Of a stretch of 33,477 nucleotides of DNA, positions 1 through 8,187 are shown one piece after another. The notes beneath the pieces are model-generated. The model was given only the letters and a program-made list of their open reading frames with translations, was not told where the DNA came from and ran no database searches. Numbering within the stretch: the first letter of the stretch is position 1; every line of letters begins with the position of its first letter. Where the stretch lies: the IMG/VR virus record IMGVR_UViG_3300037069_003546, positions 1-33,477 of that record. One strand, given 5' to 3'. The position numbers were made by a program, and so were the translations under genes. The stretch comes from a virus.

Positions 1-234
1 GAGAATATGTGGACCTTCTTCGTGAGGTTGAGAATCAAAAGCATCAAAGAGTGCTCTCATCCCGGCAATCACTCCGGCCACATCTTTACTGTGTAAAGCT
101 TCGATGAGTTCTTCCCCCATAGCATGAAGCATTTCATCATCTTCACGCATCCCATCTTCTCGCTTTTCCACATTCTGGCTTTCTGGACCCAGAATCGCCG
201 TTACAGCCTTTTTCTTATCTGCCATTATGATCAC
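1..234 (-). CDS. Hypothetical virion-cluster protein, truncated by window edge
   Basis: This is the first gene after the head protein ending at 245, and its 3' end lies beyond position 1. The visible part begins MADKKKAVTAILGPES at the ATG at 225 and is acidic and helix-prone (DDEMLHAMGEELIEAL). An in-frame GTG at 234 lies 4 nt after TAAGGGGGT, which matches the anti-SD with one G-U wobble and overlaps the previous stop codon. I therefore prefer 234 to the ATG at 225, which would be 13 nt away. Function is not recognised. The position, two genes after the major capsid protein, suggests a head-completion or assembly role, which is inference only. Confidence 0.6.
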   Translation of the reverse strand, partial: MIIMADKKKAVTAILGPESQNVEKREDGMREDDEMLHAMGEELIEALHSKDVAGVIAGMRALFDAFDSQPHEEGPHIL

Positions 235-244
235 AGATACCCCC

Positions 245-898
245 TTAAACAGCGGTCGAACGTGTGAAGGAAAAGAAGAGTCTCAGAGCTTCTCCGCTCG
301 CAGGAACTTCAGCTACAAAACTAGCGCCTGCGCCCGTTCCAAACTGAAGGACTAAGTTAGCCAGAGTTGAGCTGGTGATGTTGTTTCCCACCAGGAACAT
401 GCTAGGAGCTGCTGGAGCTAGTGCGCCTGTCGAAGCTCCTCCTTGTACCCCTGCTTCATCCCAAAGATGACTAGCGCTTAAAAGCCTGACATAAGGATCT
501 AATCTGGCCGGACTAAATTGAGCACCGAATGTGATGGTGTATTGTCCGCCCGAAACGGTTAATCCTGTATTTGTTCCTGTGGCTGCCTGAGAGATCACCA
601 TGGTACCTGCACCTGGGTTCATGCTTGAAATGGTGGTATTCGCCGGTATATGTACCCCGCCGTCACTGATTCCCATTCCTACATAAAGTCCGGCAAAAGA
701 GCTGACTGAGCTGATGGTGGTGCTGGTGTTAGCAGAAGTTCCTGTAATCGATATGCTATTTAAAGCAATATTACAGATACCTTTTGAATAATTAGTATTT
801 AATGTCGGTGCTCCGGCAGCTCCAAAACTAATGAGAGCAAATACGGAAACCACATCGGCCTCAAAGGCGAATTGTACAGGTCTTACATATCTATTCAT
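245..898 (-). CDS. Putative head decoration/virion protein, 217 aa
   Basis: This is the first gene after the major capsid protein in the late operon. The protein is Ser/Thr/Gly/Ala-rich with beta-strand-like segments (ISITGTSANTSTTISS, GTGAGASFVAEV) and almost no charge in the middle, as expected of a virion beta-sandwich protein such as a decoration protein. Its SD (AAGGA) lies about 8 nt before the ATG, inside the loop of a perfect 7-bp hairpin at 900-919. A 168-nt hairpin-rich gap separates it from the capsid gene. Family is not recognised; the decoration role is inferred from position and composition. Confidence 0.6.
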   Translation of the reverse strand: MNRYVRPVQFAFEADVVSVFALISFGAAGAPTLNTNYSKGICNIALNSISITGTSANTSTTISSVSSFAGLYVGMGISDGGVHIPANTTISSMNPGAGTMVISQAATGTNTGLTVSGGQYTITFGAQFSPARLDPYVRLLSASHLWDEAGVQGGASTGALAPAAPSMFLVGNNITSSTLANLVLQFGTGAGASFVAEVPASGEALRLFFSFTRSTAV

Positions 899-899
899 G

Positions 900-1061
900 A
901 TTCGAATTCCTTTTCGAATAACCAGGTTCTTGGCCTGGAGGGACGGATTATGATTTTCCCAGTTGCCCCCAAGTGGGAAAATTGAAGGGCTTCCACCTTC
1001 TGCACAACCTTCCGGTTGCTCTTCTCCGTTTAAGGCCGGAGCATCCCTCGCCTTCGCAAGA
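900..1061 (-). other. Structured intergenic hairpin array downstream of capsid gene
   Basis: The gap between the capsid stop and the next start holds a chain of hairpins with no ORF. Arms are: 900-906/913-919 (7 bp, SD in loop); 922-926/934-938 (CCAGG/CCTGG); 953-961/974-982 (9 bp, plus an inner TTG/CAA); 984-988/996-1000; 1005-1009/1014-1018 (CAACC/GGTTG, closing a GGAA GNRA loop on the minus strand); and 1024-1028/1037-1041 (CTCCG/CGGAG). A further wobble hairpin adjoins the capsid stop. None is followed by a T-run in the minus direction, so simple termination is unlikely. It may set capsid-to-downstream expression ratios or mRNA processing. Confidence 0.55.
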
Positions 1062-1066
1062 CGAAC

Positions 1067-2494
1067 TTAGACTGACAACTTCACATACATGGAATGTCCT
1101 GGAGCAGCACAGCCCACCTGAGCATATGCGGCCAAACGGAATTCAAATGCATCTGCTGAAGCTTGTCGCAAGAAGCTCACGCCGTCGTCATCGACGATAT
1201 GGGGAGCCTGTTTCAAGCTATACAGAGCCCAATCATCCATGGTCAGGAGATAGGCAGTGTAAGGAGGGCAATTTCTATCCGCAACCACGGTGAAATTGCT
1301 TCCTGCACCTTGAATCTCAATCCCTTTGAAGAAGACCATCACATTGCCATTTTGATCCTTGGGTCCTTCAATCTTGGACTCATAGATGTTTCTAGCAGCG
1401 CAGGACTTCTGGAGTGCTGCATAGGCATTTGGACCTACGAAGCAGTAGTTTGGGTACCCACCTTCCATAAAGAGTTGGGTTGAACCGTCATAAAGAGCTT
1501 CTTCCACGCTCTGACCGTTCTGGCTTCCATCATAGAAACCACCGCCCAATCTCCACGTGTCTGCATATCGGTTCACACCGAAGAAGACGTCCGAAGAGGT
1601 GATATTCTGGCTATTTCCAATCCATGCAGCTAAGCCCGTCATAGCGACTGGGACAAAGTTACTGGAAATGGTAGGGCCGTTGAGAGGTGATGTACCGTTA
1701 ATGGCTACATAGTCCCCCGCCTGCCATCCTGTCGGAGTAGCAGGTGTGCTAGGGTTAGCAGCAGCAGCATTACCCACTGTTACCTGGCCCGCAGAACGAT
1801 TGATGGATACCACGTACCCATACCCTGTCCTTTGAGTCACCGTCGCACCTTGCACAGGGTCAGCGCTCGTAGCTAGCATGACCTGACCTACCGTAAAATA
1901 ACGTGCATCAGTTGGGTTGACCAATGTGATCACACCTGTGCTGATAGACGAAATGGAACCGATTGAACCTGAACCAGATCGATAGATCTGCTGGGACAAT
2001 AGGTTTGTGGTTCCTTGAATCATGGCGTCCATCGAAGCCATTTGGCCGTTGACGAAAGCACCGATATTCTCGGAAGCGGATAACATGGCCTGACGGTCAA
2101 TGATATGCACGCCATAGAGAGAAGCTCTCGTCAGCATGAATTTCACAAACTTAGCTGGGCCTTGGTTACCACCAATTCCTGTTCCAGAGTTAATCAGCTG
2201 GTTAGGAAGCTGAGCATTTGCGAATACGTTCGCAATACCGCTTGGGGTTTCATAAATCGTAGGTAATGGATAAGTCTCACCGACGAAGTCCTCTTTTTTT
2301 CTCAATAGAGAATAGAGAGGGTTATTTTTGTAATAAAGAATGGCAAGTTTTTGTCCGTCGTAAATCTGTTTTAGGATGCCGGAAATTTCCTGCATTCCCA
2401 ACGCGCCGGACGTATTGGCAGTAAACGGGCCATTGGCTGAAGAGCCTTGGCCTTCGTTATACGAACCAACGAAACTAGTTACTGTGCTAGACAT
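1067..2494 (-). CDS. Major capsid protein, 475 aa
   Basis: Forms the icosahedral shell. It sits directly after a coiled-coil scaffold and the portal, the standard place for an HK97-fold coat protein, and its size is typical. It has a helical N-terminus (ISGILKQIYDGQKLAILYY), then NPLYSLLRKKEDFVGETYPLP resembling the N-arm/E-loop start of coat proteins, and a central Ser/Gly/Thr-rich insertion around residues 180-290. The C-terminal part includes GYPNYCFVGPNAYAAL and DRNCPPYTAYLLTMDDW, as in P-domain/A-domain strands. The start is set by AGGAG 7 nt before the ATG. The identification rests on context plus overall sequence character. Confidence 0.88.
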   Translation of the reverse strand: MSSTVTSFVGSYNEGQGSSANGPFTANTSGALGMQEISGILKQIYDGQKLAILYYKNNPLYSLLRKKEDFVGETYPLPTIYETPSGIANVFANAQLPNQLINSGTGIGGNQGPAKFVKFMLTRASLYGVHIIDRQAMLSASENIGAFVNGQMASMDAMIQGTTNLLSQQIYRSGSGSIGSISSISTGVITLVNPTDARYFTVGQVMLATSADPVQGATVTQRTGYGYVVSINRSAGQVTVGNAAAANPSTPATPTGWQAGDYVAINGTSPLNGPTISSNFVPVAMTGLAAWIGNSQNITSSDVFFGVNRYADTWRLGGGFYDGSQNGQSVEEALYDGSTQLFMEGGYPNYCFVGPNAYAALQKSCAARNIYESKIEGPKDQNGNVMVFFKGIEIQGAGSNFTVVADRNCPPYTAYLLTMDDWALYSLKQAPHIVDDDGVSFLRQASADAFEFRLAAYAQVGCAAPGHSMYVKLSV

Positions 2495-2507
2495 GGAAAG
2501 CTCCTAG

Positions 2508-3440
2508 TTAAGGTCGGATGCCCCGAGCCCATGCGATAGCCCTGGCCACCCTTTCCTCGTCGGTTAAGACGCGATCGGGCACGGTGCTAGATGAGGCTGA
2601 GAGCTGATTGTTTAACGTCTTCGGCGCTTGACTTCGGGTATTTATCGACTTTTCCGGCGTTTTAGGAGCTGGGCGCGGAGCCAGCATAGCTTGCAGTTTT
2701 TTCAACTGCCGGGCTTTATCATACTTTTGCTCAAGATACTCTTCAACTTTATCAGCAGCTTGTGCAATCGTGAGGACCTCCCCGGTTCCTGTTTCGGGGT
2801 CCTTGGTCCTATTGTAATGCCCTTCAATCACATCATAGACTAAACCATCGTTTTGTTCAAAAGCGATGAATTCATATCTTTCTGAATTTTGTTTAATATA
2901 ATCTGAAATCTCAGTCTTGAACTCGGTAATAGTTCTTGTTTCTTCCTCTTCAGCGCGATGCTTTTCATTTTCTATTCTACGCTGTTCTAATTCTTGTTGT
3001 TGTCTGAGGAAGGTATCTAAGCGTTCTTCAACCTGTTTCACCTGAAGTTCAGCTGGGACCTGCCCATCTTTAAGAGCGACTTCAGTCAATTCCTGATAGC
3101 TGAGACCCAACATCTCAAGAGCTTTTAAGGGATTGGTCTTTTTTAAAGTCTCAAATTCAGTGACCCTTTTTTCGCGCTCTTCAAACTGTTTTAATCGGTC
3201 TTCTAAATCTCTTTCTCTTTGTGTAGCAGCTCTTTCCTTGTCCAGAGTAAGGCGTTCTCTTTTTAAAAGAGCTTGAAACTTGGGGGAAATCTTTCCATCT
3301 TCGGTCAGAGTCTTTGTTTCTGTAGCTTCGGGTTTTGCGTTCAATACTTCTTTGCCATTCAGTACTTCAATAGCCGTGGTCGGCGGCGCTTGTGTCGGTG
3401 TAGTTTGCGAAGGTGTTGCTGCGACTGCGACTTGTGTCAT
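2508..3440 (-). CDS. Capsid scaffolding protein, 310 aa
   Basis: Predicted to direct procapsid assembly and then leave. It lies between portal and coat, as in P22-like and many other phages. It has a Pro/Thr-rich N-terminus, then a long charged coiled coil (about residues 55-185: LKRERLTLDKERAATQRERD, EERLDTFLRQQQELEQRRIE) rich in E/K/R/Q, and a Pro-rich, basic C-terminus of the kind that binds coat protein. No protease motif is visible, so a cleaving scaffold is not supported. GAGGA precedes the ATG by 5 nt. Confidence 0.85.
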   Translation of the reverse strand: MTQVAVAATPSQTTPTQAPPTTAIEVLNGKEVLNAKPEATETKTLTEDGKISPKFQALLKRERLTLDKERAATQRERDLEDRLKQFEEREKRVTEFETLKKTNPLKALEMLGLSYQELTEVALKDGQVPAELQVKQVEERLDTFLRQQQELEQRRIENEKHRAEEEETRTITEFKTEISDYIKQNSERYEFIAFEQNDGLVYDVIEGHYNRTKDPETGTGEVLTIAQAADKVEEYLEQKYDKARQLKKLQAMLAPRPAPKTPEKSINTRSQAPKTLNNQLSASSSTVPDRVLTDEERVARAIAWARGIRP

Positions 3441-3449
3441 CTTTATCCT

Positions 3450-5366
3450 CTATACGGGTACGGCCTGTGGAAGATCGGGAGAAAGTCTCTCCGCCATTGG
3501 TACGACAGGCTCTGGGTTCTGTTCAGGAATCGGAATGCCTGCTTGCGGCTCTTCAGGCACTTCTGGTTCCGGTGCTAAAAACGCATCTACTTGTTTATTA
3601 AAGGTTCTGAGCTTTTCCATGCGATCATCAGGAAGCTCGTTTAATTTTCCTTCGGCTATGTATTGGAGAACCAACTTCTTAGCCACCAAATGGTTATCGT
3701 CTGGTTCTGGAGCTGTGTAACCTTTCCCATCGACGATATCGTCCAGGATCTTATGTAAATAATCCTGTGAAGCGTTGGCAAGCTTCTCTTCTGCTTCTAA
3801 ATCAGGGAAATCAAGCACTCTTCGGCCCACTTGTGGGTCAATGAGTCCTGATTCCATCATTTCTGTAATAGTAGCAATTCGTCCTTCTGGATCACTGGGA
3901 AGCTTAGAGACTGGGTAGAGCTGAAGAACAAAAGAATCTTCTTCCAAATCACATTCTTTCCAATCAATGGTTTGAATGAATCTCTTTCCCGGGACATTTA
4001 CACTTTTTAATTCTCCGCCATTCTCGTAATGATCTTTAGCGACCGCCACACTGATTCGCGCCAGGTCTATGAATACATGCTGGTACATCTTATTCACTGT
4101 ATTGTGACGTTGCGTATTAATATTCTGTTCAGTCCGCATGGCACGCCCTGAATTTACGCCCGGAGTCTTCACAGAAGTGGCACCCATTTGAGAGATGCCG
4201 GGAAGATTATAGCCTCGCCCAATCATTTCATTGAGATGATTATAGATTTCCGGTTGAACCAACTGAGGAACTACATATTGAGGAGGTGTGTCCCCGGCAT
4301 ATTCTAAGATAGTTCCAATGAGATTATCGAAATGAGATTTAATGATCTTAGAGCCTGCTTTGACGAATATCTTATGAGTTCCGCCAAGGTATAAGCTTCT
4401 TTGAATGGAAATGAGAGTTCTGTTGATCTCCACCTGGATCGGCACTAATTGTTCTGCCAAGCTCTGTGCATAAAATCCGTAAAGTCTGGGGCTATACCTC
4501 ATGATCGCAAATGGGAAGAAGTCATGCTTATAGTCTTCTTCTAAGAACGTGAAATCAGCAGCACTGATCGTGTGAAGCCCCGGTTGATCACCTACCGGCA
4601 ATCTCCAGGACTCCACTACTGTTACAGTGTCGCCCACTGATCTTTGATTAGCTGAGATAAAATGAGCCGTCCCCGACATGAGACTGATCTCTGCCTTAAA
4701 CTCAGGGAACATCTCGGCCAGTTCTGTCCTATCAATATTCTTGATCCGATGAAGCGTGCGAGTAGATTGCGGCCCATAATGGGACTCTAAATAATCTACC
4801 AGAAGCTCGTAGGGTAACACTCGCTCGTATTTCAGTTTTCCGCCTTGAACATAAACATGAACGATCCCTTCTCCAAAGACACAGCAGTCTCTGAAGATCA
4901 GAGGCATCAATTCATAGACTTTATTCTGATAGAAGGTCCCGTAACAATAAGCATCAAGCTTTTGGGCGCGTCTTTGAACCCGTGAATTGCCACCGCTAGT
5001 TAAGAACATCGGTTTAGGTTGGTTTTCAGTAATGAGGCTCACTAACGTATCCACGCAGGACTGAACCAGGTTATAGGTCAGTCGGTCTCTGGCCGGGGCC
5101 GTCGGTCTCCCGCTGTTAGCCAGAGCGTAACCATTCCAAAAAGTAGGAGTGTAAGTGCCATACAACCTTGCATACGTGTTGTAAGAATCAATTCTGCCTC
5201 GGTCTGCCTGGATAATTTGTCCAACCTGAGACATGATAGCGCTTGGCAGCATTTTACCCTTGGCCAACCACCAGCGATTCGATCGGGGCATGACTTTGGG
5301 CTTTGGAACTTTTACCGGATCTTTCTTTTCGTTTGGATCTGCTTTATTAAAATCGCGGTAGTCCAT
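3450..5366 (-). CDS. Portal protein, 638 aa
   Basis: Dodecameric ring at one capsid vertex, serving as docking site for terminase and tail. It has the length and layout of P22-type portals: a wing/clip region with RRAQKLDAYCYGTFYQNKVYELMPL, a stretch HDFFPFAIMRYSPRLYGFYAQSLAEQLVPIQVEINRTL (quoted here in parts: FFPFAIMRYSPRLYGFY and LVPIQVEINRTL) matching the conserved portal core, and a long helical, Pro-rich C-terminus. It starts 2 nt after the upstream gene's stop and ends 9 nt before the scaffold, consistent with one late transcript. Named from core motifs and position between terminase and scaffold. Confidence 0.88.
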   Translation of the reverse strand: MDYRDFNKADPNEKKDPVKVPKPKVMPRSNRWWLAKGKMLPSAIMSQVGQIIQADRGRIDSYNTYARLYGTYTPTFWNGYALANSGRPTAPARDRLTYNLVQSCVDTLVSLITENQPKPMFLTSGGNSRVQRRAQKLDAYCYGTFYQNKVYELMPLIFRDCCVFGEGIVHVYVQGGKLKYERVLPYELLVDYLESHYGPQSTRTLHRIKNIDRTELAEMFPEFKAEISLMSGTAHFISANQRSVGDTVTVVESWRLPVGDQPGLHTISAADFTFLEEDYKHDFFPFAIMRYSPRLYGFYAQSLAEQLVPIQVEINRTLISIQRSLYLGGTHKIFVKAGSKIIKSHFDNLIGTILEYAGDTPPQYVVPQLVQPEIYNHLNEMIGRGYNLPGISQMGATSVKTPGVNSGRAMRTEQNINTQRHNTVNKMYQHVFIDLARISVAVAKDHYENGGELKSVNVPGKRFIQTIDWKECDLEEDSFVLQLYPVSKLPSDPEGRIATITEMMESGLIDPQVGRRVLDFPDLEAEEKLANASQDYLHKILDDIVDGKGYTAPEPDDNHLVAKKLVLQYIAEGKLNELPDDRMEKLRTFNKQVDAFLAPEPEVPEEPQAGIPIPEQNPEPVVPMAERLSPDLPQAVPV

Positions 5367-5368
5367 GA

Positions 5369-5662
5369 TTAACCTGTTTCAGTTAAAGTCTGGTCTCCAG
5401 TTAATGCAACGGGAGCTGCTTCAGGAGCTGGTGAAGCGGACCAATTAAGAATCTGGTCAGCACTCATCAGGTCATCCCCACGAAAAGAATCTGTTCCCTG
5501 TGGAACAAGTAGACCTTTTTGGTTTAATTTTGGTTTAGGCTTCTTAACTTTGAGTTTCTTTTTCTTAGATACAAACCGAATCTCAAGTTCGTTCGACTTG
5601 AAGTAATCGACTCGATTCTTATTTAAAAGTGGGACAAGCTTGTTCAGAAGGGCGATATCCAC
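5369..5662 (-). CDS. Small basic hypothetical protein, 97 aa
   Basis: Not recognised. The middle third is very lysine-rich (VSKKKKLKVKKPKPKLNQK) and the C-terminus is Ala/Pro/Thr-rich and acidic, so it could contact DNA or another virion protein. It begins with GTG. There is no SD; instead an 18-bp sequence (5665-5682) lies 2 nt upstream, and the same sequence also sits just before the GTG of the GNAT gene. It ends 2 nt before the portal start, suggesting translational coupling. Confidence 0.6.
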   Translation of the reverse strand: MDIALLNKLVPLLNKNRVDYFKSNELEIRFVSKKKKLKVKKPKPKLNQKGLLVPQGTDSFRGDDLMSADQILNWSASPAPEAAPVALTGDQTLTETG

Positions 5663-5664
5663 AT

Positions 5665-5682
5665 AAAGTATGATTTGAGGAC
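5665..5682. repeat. 18-bp direct repeat copy 1, upstream of a GTG start
   Basis: The 18-mer AAAGTATGATTTGAGGAC (plus strand) recurs exactly at 8903-8920. On the minus strand both copies lie 2-5 nt upstream of a GTG start lacking an SD. On the plus strand this copy supplies the GAGG that precedes the ATG at 5687. It may be a phage-specific promoter or translation signal. Confidence 0.6.
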
Positions 5683-5686
5683 AAGG

Positions 5687-5848
5687 ATGATTCTGGATGT
5701 GCTGGCATGGTTCGGAGTGCTTTGGTTAATCTTACTGATACTCTATTGTGCCTGGCATACGATGGAGATTTGGATTCCTTGCTTACTCTTTCTAGGGGGC
5801 GTTGTGTTTATGTTGTGGTCGGTTTGTCGGGTTCTGGGCCACTGCTAG
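5687..5848 (+). CDS. 53-aa two-helix membrane protein, antisense to the late operon
   Basis: Small plus-strand ORF in an otherwise gene-free gap of the minus-strand packaging cluster. It begins MILDVLAWFGVLWLILLILY and continues WIPCLLFLGGVVFMLWSVC, giving two strong membrane segments joined by a short CAWHTMEI loop. GAGG lies 7 nt before the ATG. Its last 41 bp overlap the end of the oppositely oriented 65-aa gene. The minus strand of 5663-5807 has no comparable frame. Two short helices would suit a holin or a superinfection/lysis regulator, but no family is recognised. Orientation opposite to its neighbours is the main oddity. Confidence 0.5.
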   Translation: MILDVLAWFGVLWLILLILYCAWHTMEIWIPCLLFLGGVVFMLWSVCRVLGHC

Positions 5849-6005
5849 TTTTACGATCCAGCTTCTTGAAGAAAGCCAAAAGAGCCCGGGTAGCTTTTCC
5901 ATCTTTAATCACCCACCCCAGTTCAGGGTGGTAGACGTCCTTCTTTCCAGTTTGTCGGGTTAATTCATAGACGGCCCGTCGCACCTTGTCATTCAACTCA
6001 CTCAT
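5808..6005 (-). CDS. Small basic hypothetical protein, 65 aa
   Basis: Begins MSELNDKVRRAVYELTRQTG. The ATG at 6005 is 5 nt after the zinc-finger gene's stop and is preceded by GGTGA, so I prefer it to the upstream in-frame ATG at 6032. The protein is helical and basic with a polar C-terminal tail (SSGPEPDKPTTT). No family recognised. It lies between terminase and portal in the packaging operon. Confidence 0.6.
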   Translation of the reverse strand: MSELNDKVRRAVYELTRQTGKKDVYHPELGWVIKDGKATRALLAFFKKLDRKTSSGPEPDKPTTT

Positions 6006-6010
6006 CCCAG

Positions 6011-6244
6011 TCACCACCGATTCTTTTCCCAAGCATCATCTACTGCCCTTTCCACCTGCATTTTTCTTATATCGTGTTTCTCAAGGTGGTCTTTCATCAT
6101 CCATTCATCAAAACATTCATATTCTTCACAGAGCGTGCATTTGAGAACGTGGTCTTCCTGCGCATGCTTTGCCATCTCATCATAGGTCGGAAAGGTTTTA
6201 TAACAGCGGTAGCATTGCCTGAATTCAGTTCCCGAAGATTTCAT
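6011..6244 (-). CDS. Two-finger C2H2 zinc-finger protein, 77 aa
   Basis: Two classical zinc-finger spacings are visible: C11-x2-C14-x12-H27-x4-H32 (CYRCYKTFPTYDEMAKH) and C36-x2-C39-x13-H53-x3-H57 (CTLCEEYECFDEWMMKDH). The start at 6244 has AAGGAG 4 nt upstream and overlaps the end of the large terminase gene by 20 nt. Tandem C2H2 fingers are known in some phage and bacterial small proteins (Ros/MucR has one) but are uncommon. Nucleic-acid or protein binding is likely. Its place between terminase and portal suggests packaging or late regulation, as inference. Confidence 0.75.
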   Translation of the reverse strand: MKSSGTEFRQCYRCYKTFPTYDEMAKHAQEDHVLKCTLCEEYECFDEWMMKDHLEKHDIRKMQVERAVDDAWEKNRW

Positions 6245-7709
6245 TAAACTCCTTTTCCTGCTCATCCCAGGTGTCATCATAAGCCAGCTCCAGATGGTTC
6301 TGGTTCTGCTTCTTCCTAACTTCTTCCTGAAGCTTTTCGATATGGGCCGGTTCCCACTGGTCTTGTTTATGGGGGTCTACCCATTTGCGGCCATGATCAA
6401 ACACGCCGAGATAAGAATAGCAATAACGCCATAAATAGAGCACCGAGTCACACAAATCGTTGTGAATAGATTCATCTTCTTTTCTAGGCTCTAAGACCTT
6501 TCCATTGGTATCCGTTTCCCAGACTAAGCTTTCATATTCCTGTTGGAGAGGTTTCGTTTCTTTCTCTAAAAGGAGAATCTTCTTCTGAATGAAGTCGTCA
6601 TTCATGATTTTGATAAAGTCAGCTTTACCTTTCTTGTCCGTAGGGAGCAAATGAGTCCCATGCCGGTTATTCAGCTCCGCCAAGGCTTGCTTATTTGCTC
6701 CATCGCAGACCTTCACGTCGAACTTATATTTACGTTCTAGCAAATGGATATGAAGCGCTACGTCAGTGATATCCATCTTGAGCGCTTTAAAGGCATATAC
6801 AATAAACAAAATAGGTAATCCTTCGGAATAAGCTCCTATGGCAAAGGCAGTACTGTCCGGAGAATGAGCCAAGTCAACCCCAAGCACGTAACGAAAACCA
6901 ACATCAGAGGCAGGAGTGTTAGGCACACAATTACCATCCGCTCGAAATTTGTAAACTCTGGCTTCTTCGTCAATGACCCATTCGTTTCGATACCATTGTC
7001 GAAATAATGAAGTTTCCATGAACTCAGGTCGGTTCTTTTGGATGTCATCCAGCTCCTCTTTCCATTGCCGTGCAACATAAGGATTGTCTAAAGCGCTCCA
7101 GCTAAAGACCTTCCATCCGTTTTCTCGACCCGTAGTAATGTCAAAGAAGAGTCCAGCCGTTCTGTTCCCAGCTGTGCCCATCAGGCAAATCGTACCCCCC
7201 TGATCGATTACCGTAGGTCCCAACACCCCATAAACTAAAGTTCTCATGTCAATGCGGTAGCTTTGAGACTCATCTATAATGACGAGCTTCCATTTCTTGC
7301 CTAAGAGCTTTTTCATTTGCTCCTCGGTCGCATCCACACCCGTAATATAAATCATGGATCCATTAGAGTGTGTGAGTGTCAGCTCAGTTAGATTAGGCTC
7401 GACCGAAAGATTATGCTTAGTGTTAATGTCGATCAGAATATCTTTCCAAATAATGCCCTTCGCTACTCCGCGAGAAAGACCTATATAAAGGCAGTTGCAA
7501 TTGGAATAATTAAGAGCCGTTTGGGTGAGGTATGTTCCAGCTGTGTAGGATTTGGCCGCACGTCTTGTGCACCAAAGCACCTTCCTCCTTGCGGGGTCCT
7601 CTATAAACTCACATTGTTTAGGGAAGTTTCGGTCCAGTATGCTCGGAGGCTCCGTTAGCAATTCCGCTGCCTCCTGCACTAGGGATTCCATCAGTTCCAG
7701 GACGTCCAT
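6225..7709 (-). CDS. terL: Terminase large subunit (packaging ATPase/nuclease), 494 aa
   Basis: Motor that pumps DNA through the portal and cuts concatemers. The N-terminal ATPase has Walker A CTRRAAKSYT (about residues 47-56) and Walker B LVIIDES (142-148). The C-terminal RNase H-like nuclease has acidic motifs VLGVDLAHSPDS, VKVCDGANK and HNDLCDSVLYLW. Length is normal. It overlaps the small-subunit gene by 92 nt with the ATG at 7709. An in-frame TTG at 7661 (residue 17) has AGGAGG 8 nt upstream, whereas the ATG has no good SD, so translation may really start at 7661. It is followed by the coupled zinc-finger gene. Confidence 0.93.
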   Translation of the reverse strand: MDVLELMESLVQEAAELLTEPPSILDRNFPKQCEFIEDPARRKVLWCTRRAAKSYTAGTYLTQTALNYSNCNCLYIGLSRGVAKGIIWKDILIDINTKHNLSVEPNLTELTLTHSNGSMIYITGVDATEEQMKKLLGKKWKLVIIDESQSYRIDMRTLVYGVLGPTVIDQGGTICLMGTAGNRTAGLFFDITTGRENGWKVFSWSALDNPYVARQWKEELDDIQKNRPEFMETSLFRQWYRNEWVIDEEARVYKFRADGNCVPNTPASDVGFRYVLGVDLAHSPDSTAFAIGAYSEGLPILFIVYAFKALKMDITDVALHIHLLERKYKFDVKVCDGANKQALAELNNRHGTHLLPTDKKGKADFIKIMNDDFIQKKILLLEKETKPLQQEYESLVWETDTNGKVLEPRKEDESIHNDLCDSVLYLWRYCYSYLGVFDHGRKWVDPHKQDQWEPAHIEKLQEEVRKKQNQNHLELAYDDTWDEQEKEFNEIFGN

Positions 7710-8160
7710 TTTTAATATTCTCTAATACGTCTATATACCTCTTCATGAGTGTCACTTTCTGATCAGGTAATAGATCTGGTTTGGCCGGTTTAATATGTTC
7801 AATTGTCTTGAGCTTTGGATAGGAGTAGTGCGCCAGGTCCTTGATGATATCTGCTGCAATCTTTAAATAAATATGGCCTTTATCCTCGGTGGGAAATAAT
7901 CCACTCATCTCTCTTGCTTTAGATATGGCCTCAAAGATCGTTCCATAGTTATCGAAAACGGCCATCGCTTTTTTATAGCAAAGAATCATTTCCCTAGCGG
8001 GCTCAACTCCTTCTTCTTTTAGAATCTCAGAGACGGATTTAGGACCCGAGACCATTTCCAAGACAGGATAATGGGCAGGTCTTCTGCTCATGATGGGAGC
8101 TTTACTAGGACTTCCTTTTTTTCTGCCCCCGTATTTAGGGTGCCCAGGTTCGAACGGCAT
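7618..8160 (-). CDS. terS: Terminase small subunit, 180 aa
   Basis: DNA-recognition partner of the packaging motor. It starts MPFEPGHPKYGGRKKGSPSK, the basic Gly/Arg/Lys N-terminus typical of many phage small terminases, and continues into a helical body (VSEILKEEGVEPAREMILCY) with a short coiled region. It lies immediately upstream of the large subunit. The ATG at 8160 fits this homology-like N-terminus; a TTG at 8181 would add seven residues. Neither has a clear SD. The 3' end overlaps the large-subunit gene. Identification rests on N-terminal character and position. Confidence 0.75.
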   Translation of the reverse strand: MPFEPGHPKYGGRKKGSPSKAPIMSRRPAHYPVLEMVSGPKSVSEILKEEGVEPAREMILCYKKAMAVFDNYGTIFEAISKAREMSGLFPTEDKGHIYLKIAADIIKDLAHYSYPKLKTIEHIKPAKPDLLPDQKVTLMKRYIDVLENIKNGRPGTDGIPSAGGSGIANGASEHTGPKLP

Positions 8161-8187
8161 ACTATATTTTACATGAGTCAATACTAA

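Noticed and set aside
973-1483. Two plus-strand frames of 106 residues over the capsid gene end
   Set aside because: Opposite strand of a well-supported gene, no SD, low-quality composition.
3273-3720. Plus-strand frames rich in Cys/Ser/Gly opposite scaffold and portal
   Set aside because: Complement of Glu/Pro-rich coding sequence; the residue bias comes from the real genes.
6836-7078. 80-residue minus frame inside terL
   Set aside because: Lies in another frame wholly inside the terminase nuclease/linker coding sequence, with no SD.
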